DNA of 64,000 nt from Candidatus Latescibacterota bacterium (lineage in GTDB: Bacteria > Latescibacterota > UBA2968 > GCA-2709665), in the NCBI GenBank assembly GCA_021295655.1, contig JAGWBX010000064.1:1-64000 (forward strand). Reading direction: 5' to 3'. Made by a program: the position numbers and the translations under genes. The stretch's first letter is position 1; every line of letters starts with the position of its first letter. Positions 36,959 through 46,101 of the stretch are shown here, one piece after another. The notes under the pieces were generated by a model, which did not search any database, had not been told where the DNA came from, and was given only the letters and a program-made list of their open reading frames with translations.

Positions 36959-39301
36959 TCACTGTCCTGAAACCACGCCCACGTCCCGGAGCACATACGT
37001 GAGACCCTGGACCACCAGCAGCGCCAGTCCGTCAGAGCGATGGCTGCCATAAGCCACGCCGTCCCGACCACCAACAAGCACGAGGTCGTCCCCGATGCGC
37101 GCCACCTCCGTATCGCCGGATCGCCCGGTTTGCACTTCCGCCCGGTCCAGCGAAGCGTGTCCGGGGCACAGCACAACCCCAAGGTTGCGCCGGCTCACCA
37201 GGCCGGATGGCGTAAAGCGCAGGTGGTACTGCTGGTGCCACTGCGATTGGTCCTTGCCGGTCCGCATCGGCGGGGGGTCCCATCCTTCGCTCAGGGAGAA
37301 GAACCCGTTGTTGTGGTACATGAAATGCCCTTCGAGAGAACTCCCTTCGCGTTCCAGCAGGAAGCTCCTTTTCTCTTCGTTTACAGAAAATCGGTTCCAG
37401 GAGTGGATATTCCACTGCAACGCCGAGTCGATGCCAGGAACCGCGACGAACTCGTCGATCATCACGAAACAGCTCTGAGGCTTCAGGAAGAAAACGTGCC
37501 GCCGGCACCGTACCGCGCGGTCGCTGTAACTGGCGTCCGCGTTGCCTGCAAAATAGACGATCCGATCGTCCTCGAACGCATTTTCTATTTTCCCGAGCGA
37601 GTTGTGCGACCGCATGATCTGGGAGGCATCCGAAAGCGTGACGCAGTTGTGGGACTTGGTGTGCCATACCCAGTGCGTGTGATGGTCCGAACCGTACCCG
37701 ATGTAATAGCCGCTGGGCATCGCCATCACCTTGCCGCCGGCGTGCAGGATAAAATCGTTGTTGTTCGCGTGGGAATGGCTGATGGCGCCGAGCGGAGAAG
37801 ACCGAAAGATCAGCGCAACATCCCGAGCGGCGGCGTTCAGGTCCGTCCGGACCGCAGCCCATCCAGCGGCCGGGAACCCGCGAAACATCGATCCCTCCGC
37901 GTCCGACGGCGACGGTGCCTGTTGGGGTCCGGCCAGATAGAGTTGTGACATGACACCCGAGCTTCGCCGTTCCGCCGGCGTCTGCATGTCCTCCGCCTCC
38001 GCCCGGAACGCCTTCACGTATTCCGTGAACTCGCCCGTTTCCGTCTCGCGTCCGATCAGGTCCACCAGGTCCGCATTGGACCTCCAGGTACCGGCCCAGC
38101 GCTCCGTATGGTCGCCAAATCCCATCCACTCCGCGTAAGGGGGAAGGCAGTATTGCCTCCAGCGGGCGTGGTTCTGCCAGAAGGGCTTCCTGTACAGATC
38201 CACCCCTATACCCCGCTTCAGCGCCGAGGCGAACATGGTCATGATTGTCACATAAGCCAGTCCATAGGAGGGTCCTTCCGCCCATGCCCCGTCGTCACCC
38301 GCCCAGATCGGCCAGATACCGCACAGCACGGGCCTGAGCCACTCCAGCCACGACTGCGCTTCCGGAATGTGATCGTGAAACACCAGCGCGATGTGCGCAA
38401 GAAACACGATCTCACGCCCGGCGTGCGAGTCGAAACGCGTCACCCCGTAAGAGCCCCTGTTGTGCATATAGTCGAACGTAATCTGTCCCCGCTGCCGGAA
38501 CTGCGCCACGACGGCGTCGCGCTCCTCGTCCGTAAACCGGTCCCATACCCAGTCGCACGCGTTCGAGCCGTTCCAGATGACCGACATGTGGGCTTCGTCG
38601 TTGTGAGCCAGGTGACTCGATCCCTCCGGATCCCAGCGGGATATGGAGGCCATCCTCCGGCATGCAGCACGGGCGAACCGGTCCTCCCCGCCTACCAGAT
38701 AGGCCAGCGCCAGGGTCTCCGCGCCTTTGACGAAGCGCCTGGATTCCCACATCACCGGCGCCCAGGTCTCGTGATATTTCTGATAGTTCTCGCTGCGGTC
38801 AGGAAGAAAGGGCGGCTCTTCGATCTCGTGCGTTTCGGCCAAAACGGCTTGGGCGGTCCTGCGCAAACCCTCCCACGCCTGTGCCGCATCGCCGGCAGAG
38901 GCGTCCCGAAGCGCCGGCACCTCCTCCGGCCGGACGTAGATCCGCGGATGTTCAGACGGGAATCGCTTCAGCCACTCGCCAGCCGGCGGCACCTCCACCA
39001 CCTCGGCTTCGGGCCTGATCTCAAACGCGAAAACCTCGGAGGTCGCGGCAGGTCCCGCGGACCAGCGCCAGAAATACCTTCCAGGTTCAAATGCCGTATC
39101 GGGAAGGAAAAGGGGATCCTTAAGTCCGTCCTTATCCAGAACGACCTTTTCAAAGCTCAAATCTCGCGCCACCTGCAGGCGATAGCCGGTGGCGGAGTCC
39201 AGCGGAAGCCAGGCAAAAACAGGGGGATTGGCTGCCGGCCTGGCGCCGTCCCTGGGTTGGCGCGGGTCCTTGTGCGGGTGCGGATGTCTGTGTTCTTTCA
39301 T
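36959..39301 (-). CDS. Heparinase II/III-like lyase with N-terminal DUF4962-type domain
   Basis: A 780-aa protein starting at MKEHRHPHPHKD, where GGGAGG precedes the ATG; longer versions of the frame run into a repeat element and are rejected. Residues about 25-105 are an immunoglobulin-like domain (PVFAWLPLDSATGYRLQVA) typical of the region before heparinase toroids. The toroid spans about 115-450. The C-domain has HSHANNND at 509-516 and SHNCVTL at 550-556, the standard histidine signature. No signal peptide is seen. It is preceded by an oxidoreductase and a 175-bp inverted-repeat element, and followed by paralog C. It probably cleaves acidic glycan by beta-elimination. Confidence 0.85.
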   Translation of the reverse strand: MKEHRHPHPHKDPRQPRDGARPAANPPVFAWLPLDSATGYRLQVARDLSFEKVVLDKDGLKDPLFLPDTAFEPGRYFWRWSAGPAATSEVFAFEIRPEAEVVEVPPAGEWLKRFPSEHPRIYVRPEEVPALRDASAGDAAQAWEGLRRTAQAVLAETHEIEEPPFLPDRSENYQKYHETWAPVMWESRRFVKGAETLALAYLVGGEDRFARAACRRMASISRWDPEGSSHLAHNDEAHMSVIWNGSNACDWVWDRFTDEERDAVVAQFRQRGQITFDYMHNRGSYGVTRFDSHAGREIVFLAHIALVFHDHIPEAQSWLEWLRPVLCGIWPIWAGDDGAWAEGPSYGLAYVTIMTMFASALKRGIGVDLYRKPFWQNHARWRQYCLPPYAEWMGFGDHTERWAGTWRSNADLVDLIGRETETGEFTEYVKAFRAEAEDMQTPAERRSSGVMSQLYLAGPQQAPSPSDAEGSMFRGFPAAGWAAVRTDLNAAARDVALIFRSSPLGAISHSHANNNDFILHAGGKVMAMPSGYYIGYGSDHHTHWVWHTKSHNCVTLSDASQIMRSHNSLGKIENAFEDDRIVYFAGNADASYSDRAVRCRRHVFFLKPQSCFVMIDEFVAVPGIDSALQWNIHSWNRFSVNEEKRSFLLEREGSSLEGHFMYHNNGFFSLSEGWDPPPMRTGKDQSQWHQQYHLRFTPSGLVSRRNLGVVLCPGHASLDRAEVQTGRSGDTEVARIGDDLVLVGGRDGVAYGSHRSDGLALLVVQGLTYVLRDVGVVSGQ

Positions 39302-39361
39302 GACTGGACCTCCCGATTGTATCGATGAATTCAAAAAAAAACAAGTGCACCGTGGCCGCTT

Positions 39362-39536
39362 TAGCAGTCCGTTGAAAAAGTCGCTCTGCAGGCGAGGCCG
39401 AGTCAATGTGGCCGTAGACAAGGCGCGCGACCGCGTCGAATCGGGGGATTCGGGGAGGGAGCGCAACGGGCCGGACGCCTGTCTGCGTGCACCGCACAGG
39501 CAGGCAGCCCGGATGGACTTTTTCAACGGGCTGCTA
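39362..39536. mobile_element. MITE-like 175-bp inverted-repeat element
   Basis: Two 21-base ends pair with a single mismatch: 39362-39382 (contains gttgaaaaagtc) and 39516-39536 (contains gactttttcaac). No reading frame inside it looks like a gene. A smaller palindrome (cctgtctgcg against caggcagg) lies near its right end. The outermost cta at 39534 is the stop codon of the oxidoreductase gene. It resembles a non-autonomous transposable or REP-like element; no target duplication was confirmed. Confidence 0.6.
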
Positions 39537-40514
39537 GACCCTTGCAATCGACGCGACGCGCTCCGGCCGTCCGCTTTCGATACTCCGACCTGCCTGGATC
39601 ATCATCAGCGTGGCCATCAGCCCGTCAACGTGGTCAGCGGCCATGGGCGCCCCGGTTCTCAGCGCCTCGACAAACAGCCGGTTCTCCTCGACGAATCCGC
39701 CCTCTTCCCCGCGGTAGACCACGGGCTCCTTCCCGGTCTCCGTATATGTCAGCGTGCAGAACCGATCGGTCAGAAGAACGGACCGGTTTTCGGAAAAAAT
39801 CTCCATGAAGAGTTTGCTCGTCAACGAGGGTTGATTCGCATCTCCCTGGATCCAGCAACCGGCCGCGCCGTTCTCAAACCTGAACGTGGCGGTCAGATTG
39901 TCCAGCCTTCCGTTTTGCTGGTAGTAGTTCCCCCCCGCCGCATAGACCTCCTCCGGATCCGAACCGGCCACGTATCGGAGGAGGTCGCACGAATGACATC
40001 CCTGGCTGTATACGTTGCCGCCCCCCAGAACGGGATCGTTGGCCCAGGTATCCCCCCATCGGTTGTCCATCATCTGCATCACCACCATCAGCGGCTCCGG
40101 GATCAGTTCCCGGGCTTTCTGTACCATTGGATAGTACCGCATTTTGAAGGCCGTAAAAAGCCGAATCCCCTCCCGCTCGACCGCGCCGCCGATCCTCCGG
40201 CAGTCTTCAACCGTCAGCGCGAGGGGCTTCTCCACCAGAATGTGCTTCCCCGCTTCCGCCGCCCGGATACAATAGTCGGCATGGGTGTCGTGGTGGGTAC
40301 AGATATACACGGTATCCAGTGTGTCGTCCGAAAGGATGCGGCCCGCATCGGCGGTGGCGTAATCCCCGCCATGGCGCGTACACAGGGCGTGCGCCTTTTT
40401 CTCGGCCACGTCGCAAAACGCCGCCATGCGTATCCCTTCCAGCCCGGCAACCGCTTCGCTGTGCACGCCGCCGATCGCTCCACACCCGATCAGTCCGGCG
40501 CGAATTTCCGACAT
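39534..40514 (-). CDS. Gfo/Idh/MocA-family oxidoreductase
   Basis: A 326-aa dehydrogenase. The Rossmann motif is AGLIGCGAIGG (6-16), the EKP motif is LVEKPLAL (93-100), and GGGNVYSQGCHSCDLLRYV holds the conserved active-site histidine. The start ATG 40514 has GGAGGAAC upstream. Its stop codon is contributed by the end of an inverted-repeat element, so the last few residues may differ from relatives. It precedes two heparinase-like genes on the same strand. Cytoplasmic; substrate unknown. A strong palindrome stands upstream at 40634-40657. Confidence 0.87.
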   Translation of the reverse strand: MSEIRAGLIGCGAIGGVHSEAVAGLEGIRMAAFCDVAEKKAHALCTRHGGDYATADAGRILSDDTLDTVYICTHHDTHADYCIRAAEAGKHILVEKPLALTVEDCRRIGGAVEREGIRLFTAFKMRYYPMVQKARELIPEPLMVVMQMMDNRWGDTWANDPVLGGGNVYSQGCHSCDLLRYVAGSDPEEVYAAGGNYYQQNGRLDNLTATFRFENGAAGCWIQGDANQPSLTSKLFMEIFSENRSVLLTDRFCTLTYTETGKEPVVYRGEEGGFVEENRLFVEALRTGAPMAADHVDGLMATLMMIQAGRSIESGRPERVASIARV

Positions 40515-40633
40515 TCCCAGGTTCCTCCCTGATGTGCAACTATACCATGGGTTTTCATAAAATCACACTCGCAAATCCGTTCTCCTCGCGCAAGTGTCGG
40601 TCATTCAGAGGTGGCCGGGGGCGCAGATACACG

Positions 40634-40657
40634 CAGGGCGCAGCGTACTGCGCCCTG
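40634..40657 (-). terminator. Perfect 10-bp stem-loop after the GWxTD gene
   Basis: cagggcgcag and ctgcgccctg pair perfectly around a cgta loop. It lies 53 bases past the stop of the last gene of the surface operon. There is no T-run, so it may be a weak terminator, an mRNA-protecting hairpin or a protein-binding palindrome. Confidence 0.45.
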
Positions 40658-40709
40658 GTTGCATTTCTCCCCCGAGGGTGGCGCTCGATTTGCCGCGCCG
40701 GCCCCGGAA

Positions 40710-43181
40710 TCAGATTCCGTAACGAAACTGAATTTCGCGTGTGTCGCTCTTACCGCTGACCCTGTCCTTGATCTCCACCTCCAGGACCTGTACGCCCGGC
40801 TTGGCTCTGGCCAGGTCGATTTCGAAATACTGTTGTTCGGTGGTGGCGGTTCCGGCGTGATCGTACGAGACCGACACCTGCGTCTTCCTGCGCTTGAATA
40901 ACGACGTGACGGCGCCGACCACCCCTTCCGACCGCCCCACGACCGTCCGGACCACGTATTTCACCTCGTAGTCGGTCTGTCCGAAACGGTTCATCGTCAG
41001 ATTGTAGATTTCGTAGTAGGCATATACCTTCTGCGCCTTTCTATAATTCCTGGTGGGCATCGGCACCACCCGGATATCGCCCTTTCTGAATTTGCCCGCC
41101 GAATGCGCATTGCCGATTTCCGAAGCCAGCAGGATGTCGCTGATCCTGAGCTCTTCAACATGGTAGTCGGGAACCTCGACCGCCTGCTTGTAGAGCCCGG
41201 TGTGTCCCGAGGCAAGGTCCTTGATCTGCACCTGGAGTTCGTATTTTCCCGGCGGCACCCCGGTCTTGAGCATTTCGGGCAGAAATGCGCCTCTGACCCT
41301 GTCGAAGTCGGCCCGTCCTTCGTAATTGAACTCCCGAGTGTCCCGATAAATCGTCGTGTGCCCGGCGTCGGCCAGGGCCATCGCGCACTGCACGCGGACC
41401 TGCGCGGAATCTGCCTGCTCTGCAATCTGCACCTGTTCGGGTGGAATGCCGTAATAGACTTCAACGTTGGTCTGTCCGTCGGAACCCTGGAAGTTGGCAA
41501 GATCGTAATAAAAGTTCAACGCGGGACCCTGGATTCCAGGCCGGTAATAGTCGGGGGTTTCGTGTGCGGCGTTCTGGTAGATGATCTCGGGTGCGTATTT
41601 AACCAGGCGGGTGACGTTGACGAGCTGGTTATTGAGAGCGGTCACAGGGGGAATCGGGGCGAAATTGAACTGACCGCTCTTGTGTTCATCGGTAAACACG
41701 ATCTCGATGCCCCCCTGGATCTGCGTGTAGATCCAGGTTTCCCAGGGTACGGTGGCCATGTCGGTGTGGATCGTTACAGGTATGTAGTCGCCAAATTTCA
41801 TCCTGGCGATCTGATTCCCGAATTCTTCGAACCGGGCGCCGTCCTGGTCGTCATAATCGCTCCGCGTGAGCGGCGCGGTCAGCGGGGTTCCTTCCAGGTC
41901 GCGTTCCTGGAACTCCTCTTCATCCGCGGCATCGGTATTGGAGGTGAAGCCGTCCTCCAGAAAATTGGCGTCGCGCTGATCGGCGGAACCGAAACCGTAG
42001 AGTTCGTCCTGGGTGCGTTGAGTGATCGGATGGCGAAACGCCCTTATCGGAAACACCGGTCCGGTAAACGTCATAAAGGAAGCCTCGGCCCCGTAGAGAC
42101 TGGCGGCCATGCGCATGCGGACGGCATCCACGTCGGGGGTGACGGATAGATCGCGCTGATAGGACCGGGACCGGTAGTCCGGCTTTCCGTATCGGATATA
42201 GACTTCGCCCCGCTTGTCCCAGGGCGAAACCATATCGGCAAAAAAGGTGCGGGCATACCAGACCCGCCTGTAATGTTCAATCATTCGTTCGTTGACGCGG
42301 GTCATCATATCGGGGTCCCGGCGCAGCCAGAAACGCTCCTGGAAAGCCTTTCGCTGAGTCGTGTCCTGCAACGCCTGAAATTCCCTGAGTTCCTCCTCGG
42401 AAGCCACGTATTCAATATCCAGGTACAATTCGCGCTCACGCGGCTCGACAGTGTCCAGGTAGCGTTCAAAATTGTCCAGCGCCTTGATGTATTTTTCCTC
42501 GTAGAAATAACCCTGCGCGGCGATGGGCAGCAGCCGGTCCTCCTCGTCAAGCGCCGCCATATGTGGAGCAATGTGAATGGCGATCCTGTCGTAGGCTTCG
42601 GCCTGTATACAGGCCAGGCCGAAATAATAGAGTCCGTCCGGATCGTCCGGCTCCATCCCCAGATAGGTATCGAAGTATTCGAGGGCCTTTTCGTGGTCCT
42701 CCTTGAAACGCTCATGCGCCTCTCCCAGCGCCCGGTAGGCGTCTGCCTGTTCGGGATCGAGTTCGATGGCCTTTCTTGCCGCTCCGATGGACCTCCTGAA
42801 GTTATGGAGGGCACTGATGCCCTTGGCGGGCATTTCGGCGTACGCGAGTGCTAGGCCTGCATGCGCCGCGGCATTTTCTTTATTCAGTTTGACCGCTGTC
42901 TCAAAGGAACTCTTCGCCGCTTTGAAGTCTCCAACTCTGAGTTGTGCGCGTCCCAGACGGGTAAGTACGTGCGCATCGTCCGGAAAACCATCGGCAAGCC
43001 GGGAGAATGTGTCCAGGGCCTCGTCGAGGCGGCGGCTATCCATCTGCCGTTCGCCAACGGCGAGTACGGAATCCCTCATTGACAGCGCATCCGCTGCCGT
43101 CGATACGTTCAATCCCAGCATCAGAACAACAATGCAGAATTGCTGAAGAAGGACAGGCTGAAATCGACGTCCGGTGTCCAT
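40710..43181 (-). CDS. TPR and GWxTD-domain secreted protein
   Basis: An 823-aa protein with an N-terminal signal segment (about 10-30, ending VSTAADA) and tetratricopeptide repeats from about 35 to 250 (for example PDDAHVLTRLGRAQLRVGD). Residues about 275-340 form the GWxTD-type domain: FWLRRDP (284-290), then WYARTFFADM and SPWDKRGEVYIRYGKPD (319-335). The usual Gly-Trp-x-Thr-Asp is replaced by Ser-Pro-Trp-Asp-Lys, an unusual variant. The remainder (350-823) is beta-rich. AAGGGGG precedes ATG 43181. GWxTD proteins occur in FCB-group lineages with no fixed function. It is the last gene of the surface operon and follows the ASPIC gene by 17 bases. Confidence 0.8.
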   Translation of the reverse strand: MDTGRRFQPVLLQQFCIVVLMLGLNVSTAADALSMRDSVLAVGERQMDSRRLDEALDTFSRLADGFPDDAHVLTRLGRAQLRVGDFKAAKSSFETAVKLNKENAAAHAGLALAYAEMPAKGISALHNFRRSIGAARKAIELDPEQADAYRALGEAHERFKEDHEKALEYFDTYLGMEPDDPDGLYYFGLACIQAEAYDRIAIHIAPHMAALDEEDRLLPIAAQGYFYEEKYIKALDNFERYLDTVEPRERELYLDIEYVASEEELREFQALQDTTQRKAFQERFWLRRDPDMMTRVNERMIEHYRRVWYARTFFADMVSPWDKRGEVYIRYGKPDYRSRSYQRDLSVTPDVDAVRMRMAASLYGAEASFMTFTGPVFPIRAFRHPITQRTQDELYGFGSADQRDANFLEDGFTSNTDAADEEEFQERDLEGTPLTAPLTRSDYDDQDGARFEEFGNQIARMKFGDYIPVTIHTDMATVPWETWIYTQIQGGIEIVFTDEHKSGQFNFAPIPPVTALNNQLVNVTRLVKYAPEIIYQNAAHETPDYYRPGIQGPALNFYYDLANFQGSDGQTNVEVYYGIPPEQVQIAEQADSAQVRVQCAMALADAGHTTIYRDTREFNYEGRADFDRVRGAFLPEMLKTGVPPGKYELQVQIKDLASGHTGLYKQAVEVPDYHVEELRISDILLASEIGNAHSAGKFRKGDIRVVPMPTRNYRKAQKVYAYYEIYNLTMNRFGQTDYEVKYVVRTVVGRSEGVVGAVTSLFKRRKTQVSVSYDHAGTATTEQQYFEIDLARAKPGVQVLEVEIKDRVSGKSDTREIQFRYGI

Positions 43182-43198
43182 GGTAAGCCCCCTTTATT

Positions 43199-44929
43199 TC
43201 AATCCGCCGCCGGATTGCTCCCAAGCGGCGTTCCGGCAACAATTCCCCGTCCCTCCCGAACGGTTACCGTCTGCCCGGCTGCAACGTTGTTGATTCGTTC
43301 CAGTCGACCGGATGGCCAGGCCACCTCCATTGCATCGACAATCCCGGCCCGTCCCAATCCGAATGTCAATATCAGCTCACTTTGCGAACAATAGCTCGAT
43401 CCCGCCCTGACGGTGCGACTCTGCACCACCGTCCCCGACCGCACGCGCACTGTCGCGCCAACCCCGTCCCTGTTGGACCCTGCCGGTTCCTCCCGGCCTT
43501 GCCCGGTCCCCAAGCCGGCCTGCGCGCCGTTTCCTACCAGTTTAACCCTCAGGCAGCGGTTCCGGTTTCCCCCTTCGTTCCGAAACAGTGCGGGACGGCC
43601 ATTGTTGGTGGCGACCAGTACGTCCAGGTCGCCGTCGCCGTCATAGTCCGCATACGCCGCCCCGCGACCGACGATCCGATCGGCAAGACCGCTTGTCGCG
43701 CCCACTTCCTCGAAGCCGCCATCGCCCCTGTTTCTGAAGAGCAACGGACGTTGGGCGTAGCTGAGGTGGGATTTGACCCGGTGGATCCGGCTGTCCACGT
43801 GTCCGTTTGCCGCGAACAGGTCCAGGCGCCCGTCCAGATCGAAGTCGAAGAAGAAAACCCCGAAGGTGACGAATGGCGCGCTCGGGTGCCCCACGCCGGA
43901 AGGCAGGGTCCGGTCCGTAAAGTATGCCCCGTCCTGGTTCTGAAACAGCGAAATCATCTCGTAGGCGAAATTCCCGATGGCCACGTCCTCCCTGCCGGCA
44001 TTGCGGACGTCTCCGGCATCGACCCCCATGCCCGACTTCGCCACCCCGGCGGCGCTGTACGCGACGCCCGCCAGAAGGCCATCCTCGGTAAACGTACCAT
44101 CCCCGTTGTTGCGGAACAGAAAATCCGGCATGGTATCGTTGGACATCAGGATGTCGGGCCATCCGTCGTCATTGTAGTCGAGAGATACGGCGGACATGCC
44201 CTTCCCAGGTTTTCCGCCGATGCCCGACGCTTCCGAAACGTCCGTAAACCGGTCTCCGTCATTTCGGTACAGCCGTGAGTATTCCGGATCGTACAACTGC
44301 GGCGCATACGAACGCGCCCCCGAACGCGCCGACAGCCTGGTATCCCGTTCCGCAGACCATTGCAGGTAATTGCCCACGAACAGGTCCAGGTCGCCGTCCC
44401 GATCGTAGTCCAGCCAGACCGCGCACACGCTCCACGTCGAGTCGCCCACCCCCACCTGTGCCGTGACGTCCTCAAACCGTCCGTCCCCGCGATTTCGAAA
44501 GAGCCGGTTCGCACCGAGGCAAGCCACGTACAGGTCGCTGTCCCCATCGTTGTCGTAGTCTCCGATCGCACAGCCCATCCCGAACATGGGCTGTTTGAGC
44601 CCCGCCCGTGCCGTGACGTCCGAAAAACGACCGTCTCCGTCGTTCCGGTAGAGCGCCATCGTGGATGGCTGCTCGGATCCGTGCTCCTGCGACGTGGCGC
44701 AGCTGATCAGGAGAATATCCGCATCCCCATCGCCGTCAAAGTCCCAGAACGCACACCCGGATCCCATTGATTCCGGCATAAGCTCGCTGCCGGACCCGCC
44801 GTTGTCGTGCCTGAATCGGATCCCGGCGGAACGGGTTACATCCTCGAAAATCACCCCCTGTGCGAGGCCGTTTCCGTCCATGCCCAGCGAGAACGCGAGA
44901 ACCGCGGATATAATGCTTGACCGTTTCAC
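43199..44929 (-). CDS. FG-GAP and ASPIC/UnbV repeat protein
   Basis: A 576-aa secreted propeller protein. The start is GTG 44929, which overlaps the upstream TPR stop as GTGA, pointing to translational coupling. The next residues (VKRSSIISAVLAFSLG) suit a signal peptide. Repeated Asp-rich calcium-binding loops (FDGDGDADILL, YDNDGDSDLYVAC, YDRDGDLDLFVGN, FDLDGRLDLFAAN, YDGDGDLDVLVAT) define FG-GAP/VCBS blades. The C-terminal DGVGATVRVRSGT and VDAMEVAWPSGRLERI match the ASPIC/UnbV domain. Family members are common beside TPR proteins and are thought to act at the surface. Role unknown. Confidence 0.85.
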   Translation of the reverse strand: MKRSSIISAVLAFSLGMDGNGLAQGVIFEDVTRSAGIRFRHDNGGSGSELMPESMGSGCAFWDFDGDGDADILLISCATSQEHGSEQPSTMALYRNDGDGRFSDVTARAGLKQPMFGMGCAIGDYDNDGDSDLYVACLGANRLFRNRGDGRFEDVTAQVGVGDSTWSVCAVWLDYDRDGDLDLFVGNYLQWSAERDTRLSARSGARSYAPQLYDPEYSRLYRNDGDRFTDVSEASGIGGKPGKGMSAVSLDYNDDGWPDILMSNDTMPDFLFRNNGDGTFTEDGLLAGVAYSAAGVAKSGMGVDAGDVRNAGREDVAIGNFAYEMISLFQNQDGAYFTDRTLPSGVGHPSAPFVTFGVFFFDFDLDGRLDLFAANGHVDSRIHRVKSHLSYAQRPLLFRNRGDGGFEEVGATSGLADRIVGRGAAYADYDGDGDLDVLVATNNGRPALFRNEGGNRNRCLRVKLVGNGAQAGLGTGQGREEPAGSNRDGVGATVRVRSGTVVQSRTVRAGSSYCSQSELILTFGLGRAGIVDAMEVAWPSGRLERINNVAAGQTVTVREGRGIVAGTPLGSNPAAD

Positions 44930-46101
44930 TCTTTTCGCGACTTTTCCAGCCTGTCCAGCCGTGTCCTGGCGTCCACGACCCACGCCTGCTGCGCGGAATC
45001 CTGCCGGGCGAGCCTCAGGTAAGCCCGCCAGTGGAAGATCGCGCGCTCCAGGTCGCCCGCCCGTTCGTGAATTACGCCCAGATTGTAATGTCCGTCGGCA
45101 AAACCCGGCGCGAGGCCGATGGCGCGCGTATAGGAAGCAATCGCCGCCGTGTGGTCGCCGAGATTGAAATACGCGTTGGCCAGGCCCGCGTATCGCATCG
45201 CGTGCTGGTATCCGGCCACCGACCGGGTGTACGCTCCCTGATTCGCATCGACAACCGACACGACGGAATCCGGCGGCGCGCTTTCCGGTTTCAGCCGGAT
45301 GGCCTCCCGGTACGAGGTCGCCGCCTCTCCGTACCTTCCCTGCCGGGAATACACATTGCCCAGATTGTAATGCGCCTCGGCAAGGTCCGGATCCAGCCGG
45401 ATGGCCTCCAGTTGCCGGAAAACGGCCCCGTCGAGGTCTCCGCTGAGCATAAGTACGAGCCCCAGGTTCGCCTGCGCCTCGGCGTAGTCCGGCATCAGCG
45501 CAACGGCCTCTTCATATGCCGCTCCTGCCTCCTCGACTTTTCCCCTGTCCAGAAACTGGGTGCCCTTCGCAACCTGCCGGGCGGCGGCCTGGCAGCGGGC
45601 GACCGCACTAAGGAACAGCGCCTTCATCGGATTGCTGGAATAGGGCGGTCCCGCCCCGGAGGCCCGCCGATAGGCTGCCAGCGCATCCCCGTACCTGCGC
45701 TGCCGTGCATCCATCAGGCCCAGCAGGTAGTGCGCCGCGGCGAATTCCGGCGCGGCCGCCAGAGCCTCGCGAAGGCGAGCGACCGAGAGACCGATCGCCG
45801 GACGGGTCAGGTTCCATTTCGCCTCGCTCTCGACCCTGCTGTCAGCCACGAGCCTGGCGGCTTCGGAAAATGGCGGATATGCGCCCCAGGTCGCCCCCGG
45901 CCCGGAGCCCGCCGTCGTCATTGAGGTCAATCCCGTCGCGTCCTTCAGCCGGGCAGCTACGCTGTCCTCAAGGGCGAATCCCGTTTCGCTCGCCACCAGA
46001 GGTTGCGTTGCAAAGACGCAGAACGCGATGATATAAAACCCCCGGCATACCGCGACGATACCCAGGCTATTGATGAACGTCCCGAACACAGCGAAAACCA
46101 A
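44926..46101 (-). CDS. Tetratricopeptide-repeat protein
   Basis: A 391-aa protein with an N-terminal hydrophobic segment (about 10-37) and many TPR units, such as YAEAQANLGLVLMLSGDLDG, LAEAHYNLGNVYSRQGRYGE and FADGHYNLGVIHERAGDLER. The start is a TTG at 46101, chosen because GAGGGG lies about 10 bases upstream; it overlaps the previous gene by 35 bases. Its stop TGA overlaps the next gene start. TPRs mediate protein contacts, and TPR plus ASPIC/UnbV pairs are a common arrangement. It is likely an exported scaffold in the surface operon. Confidence 0.78.
   Translation of the reverse strand: MVFAVFGTFINSLGIVAVCRGFYIIAFCVFATQPLVASETGFALEDSVAARLKDATGLTSMTTAGSGPGATWGAYPPFSEAARLVADSRVESEAKWNLTRPAIGLSVARLREALAAAPEFAAAHYLLGLMDARQRRYGDALAAYRRASGAGPPYSSNPMKALFLSAVARCQAAARQVAKGTQFLDRGKVEEAGAAYEEAVALMPDYAEAQANLGLVLMLSGDLDGAVFRQLEAIRLDPDLAEAHYNLGNVYSRQGRYGEAATSYREAIRLKPESAPPDSVVSVVDANQGAYTRSVAGYQHAMRYAGLANAYFNLGDHTAAIASYTRAIGLAPGFADGHYNLGVIHERAGDLERAIFHWRAYLRLARQDSAQQAWVVDARTRLDRLEKSRKE

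Noticed and set aside
39302-39547. Extended N-terminus for the 36959 lyase gene
   Set aside because: The longer frame runs into the inverted-repeat element and lacks family sequence; ATG 39301 has a good ribosome site.
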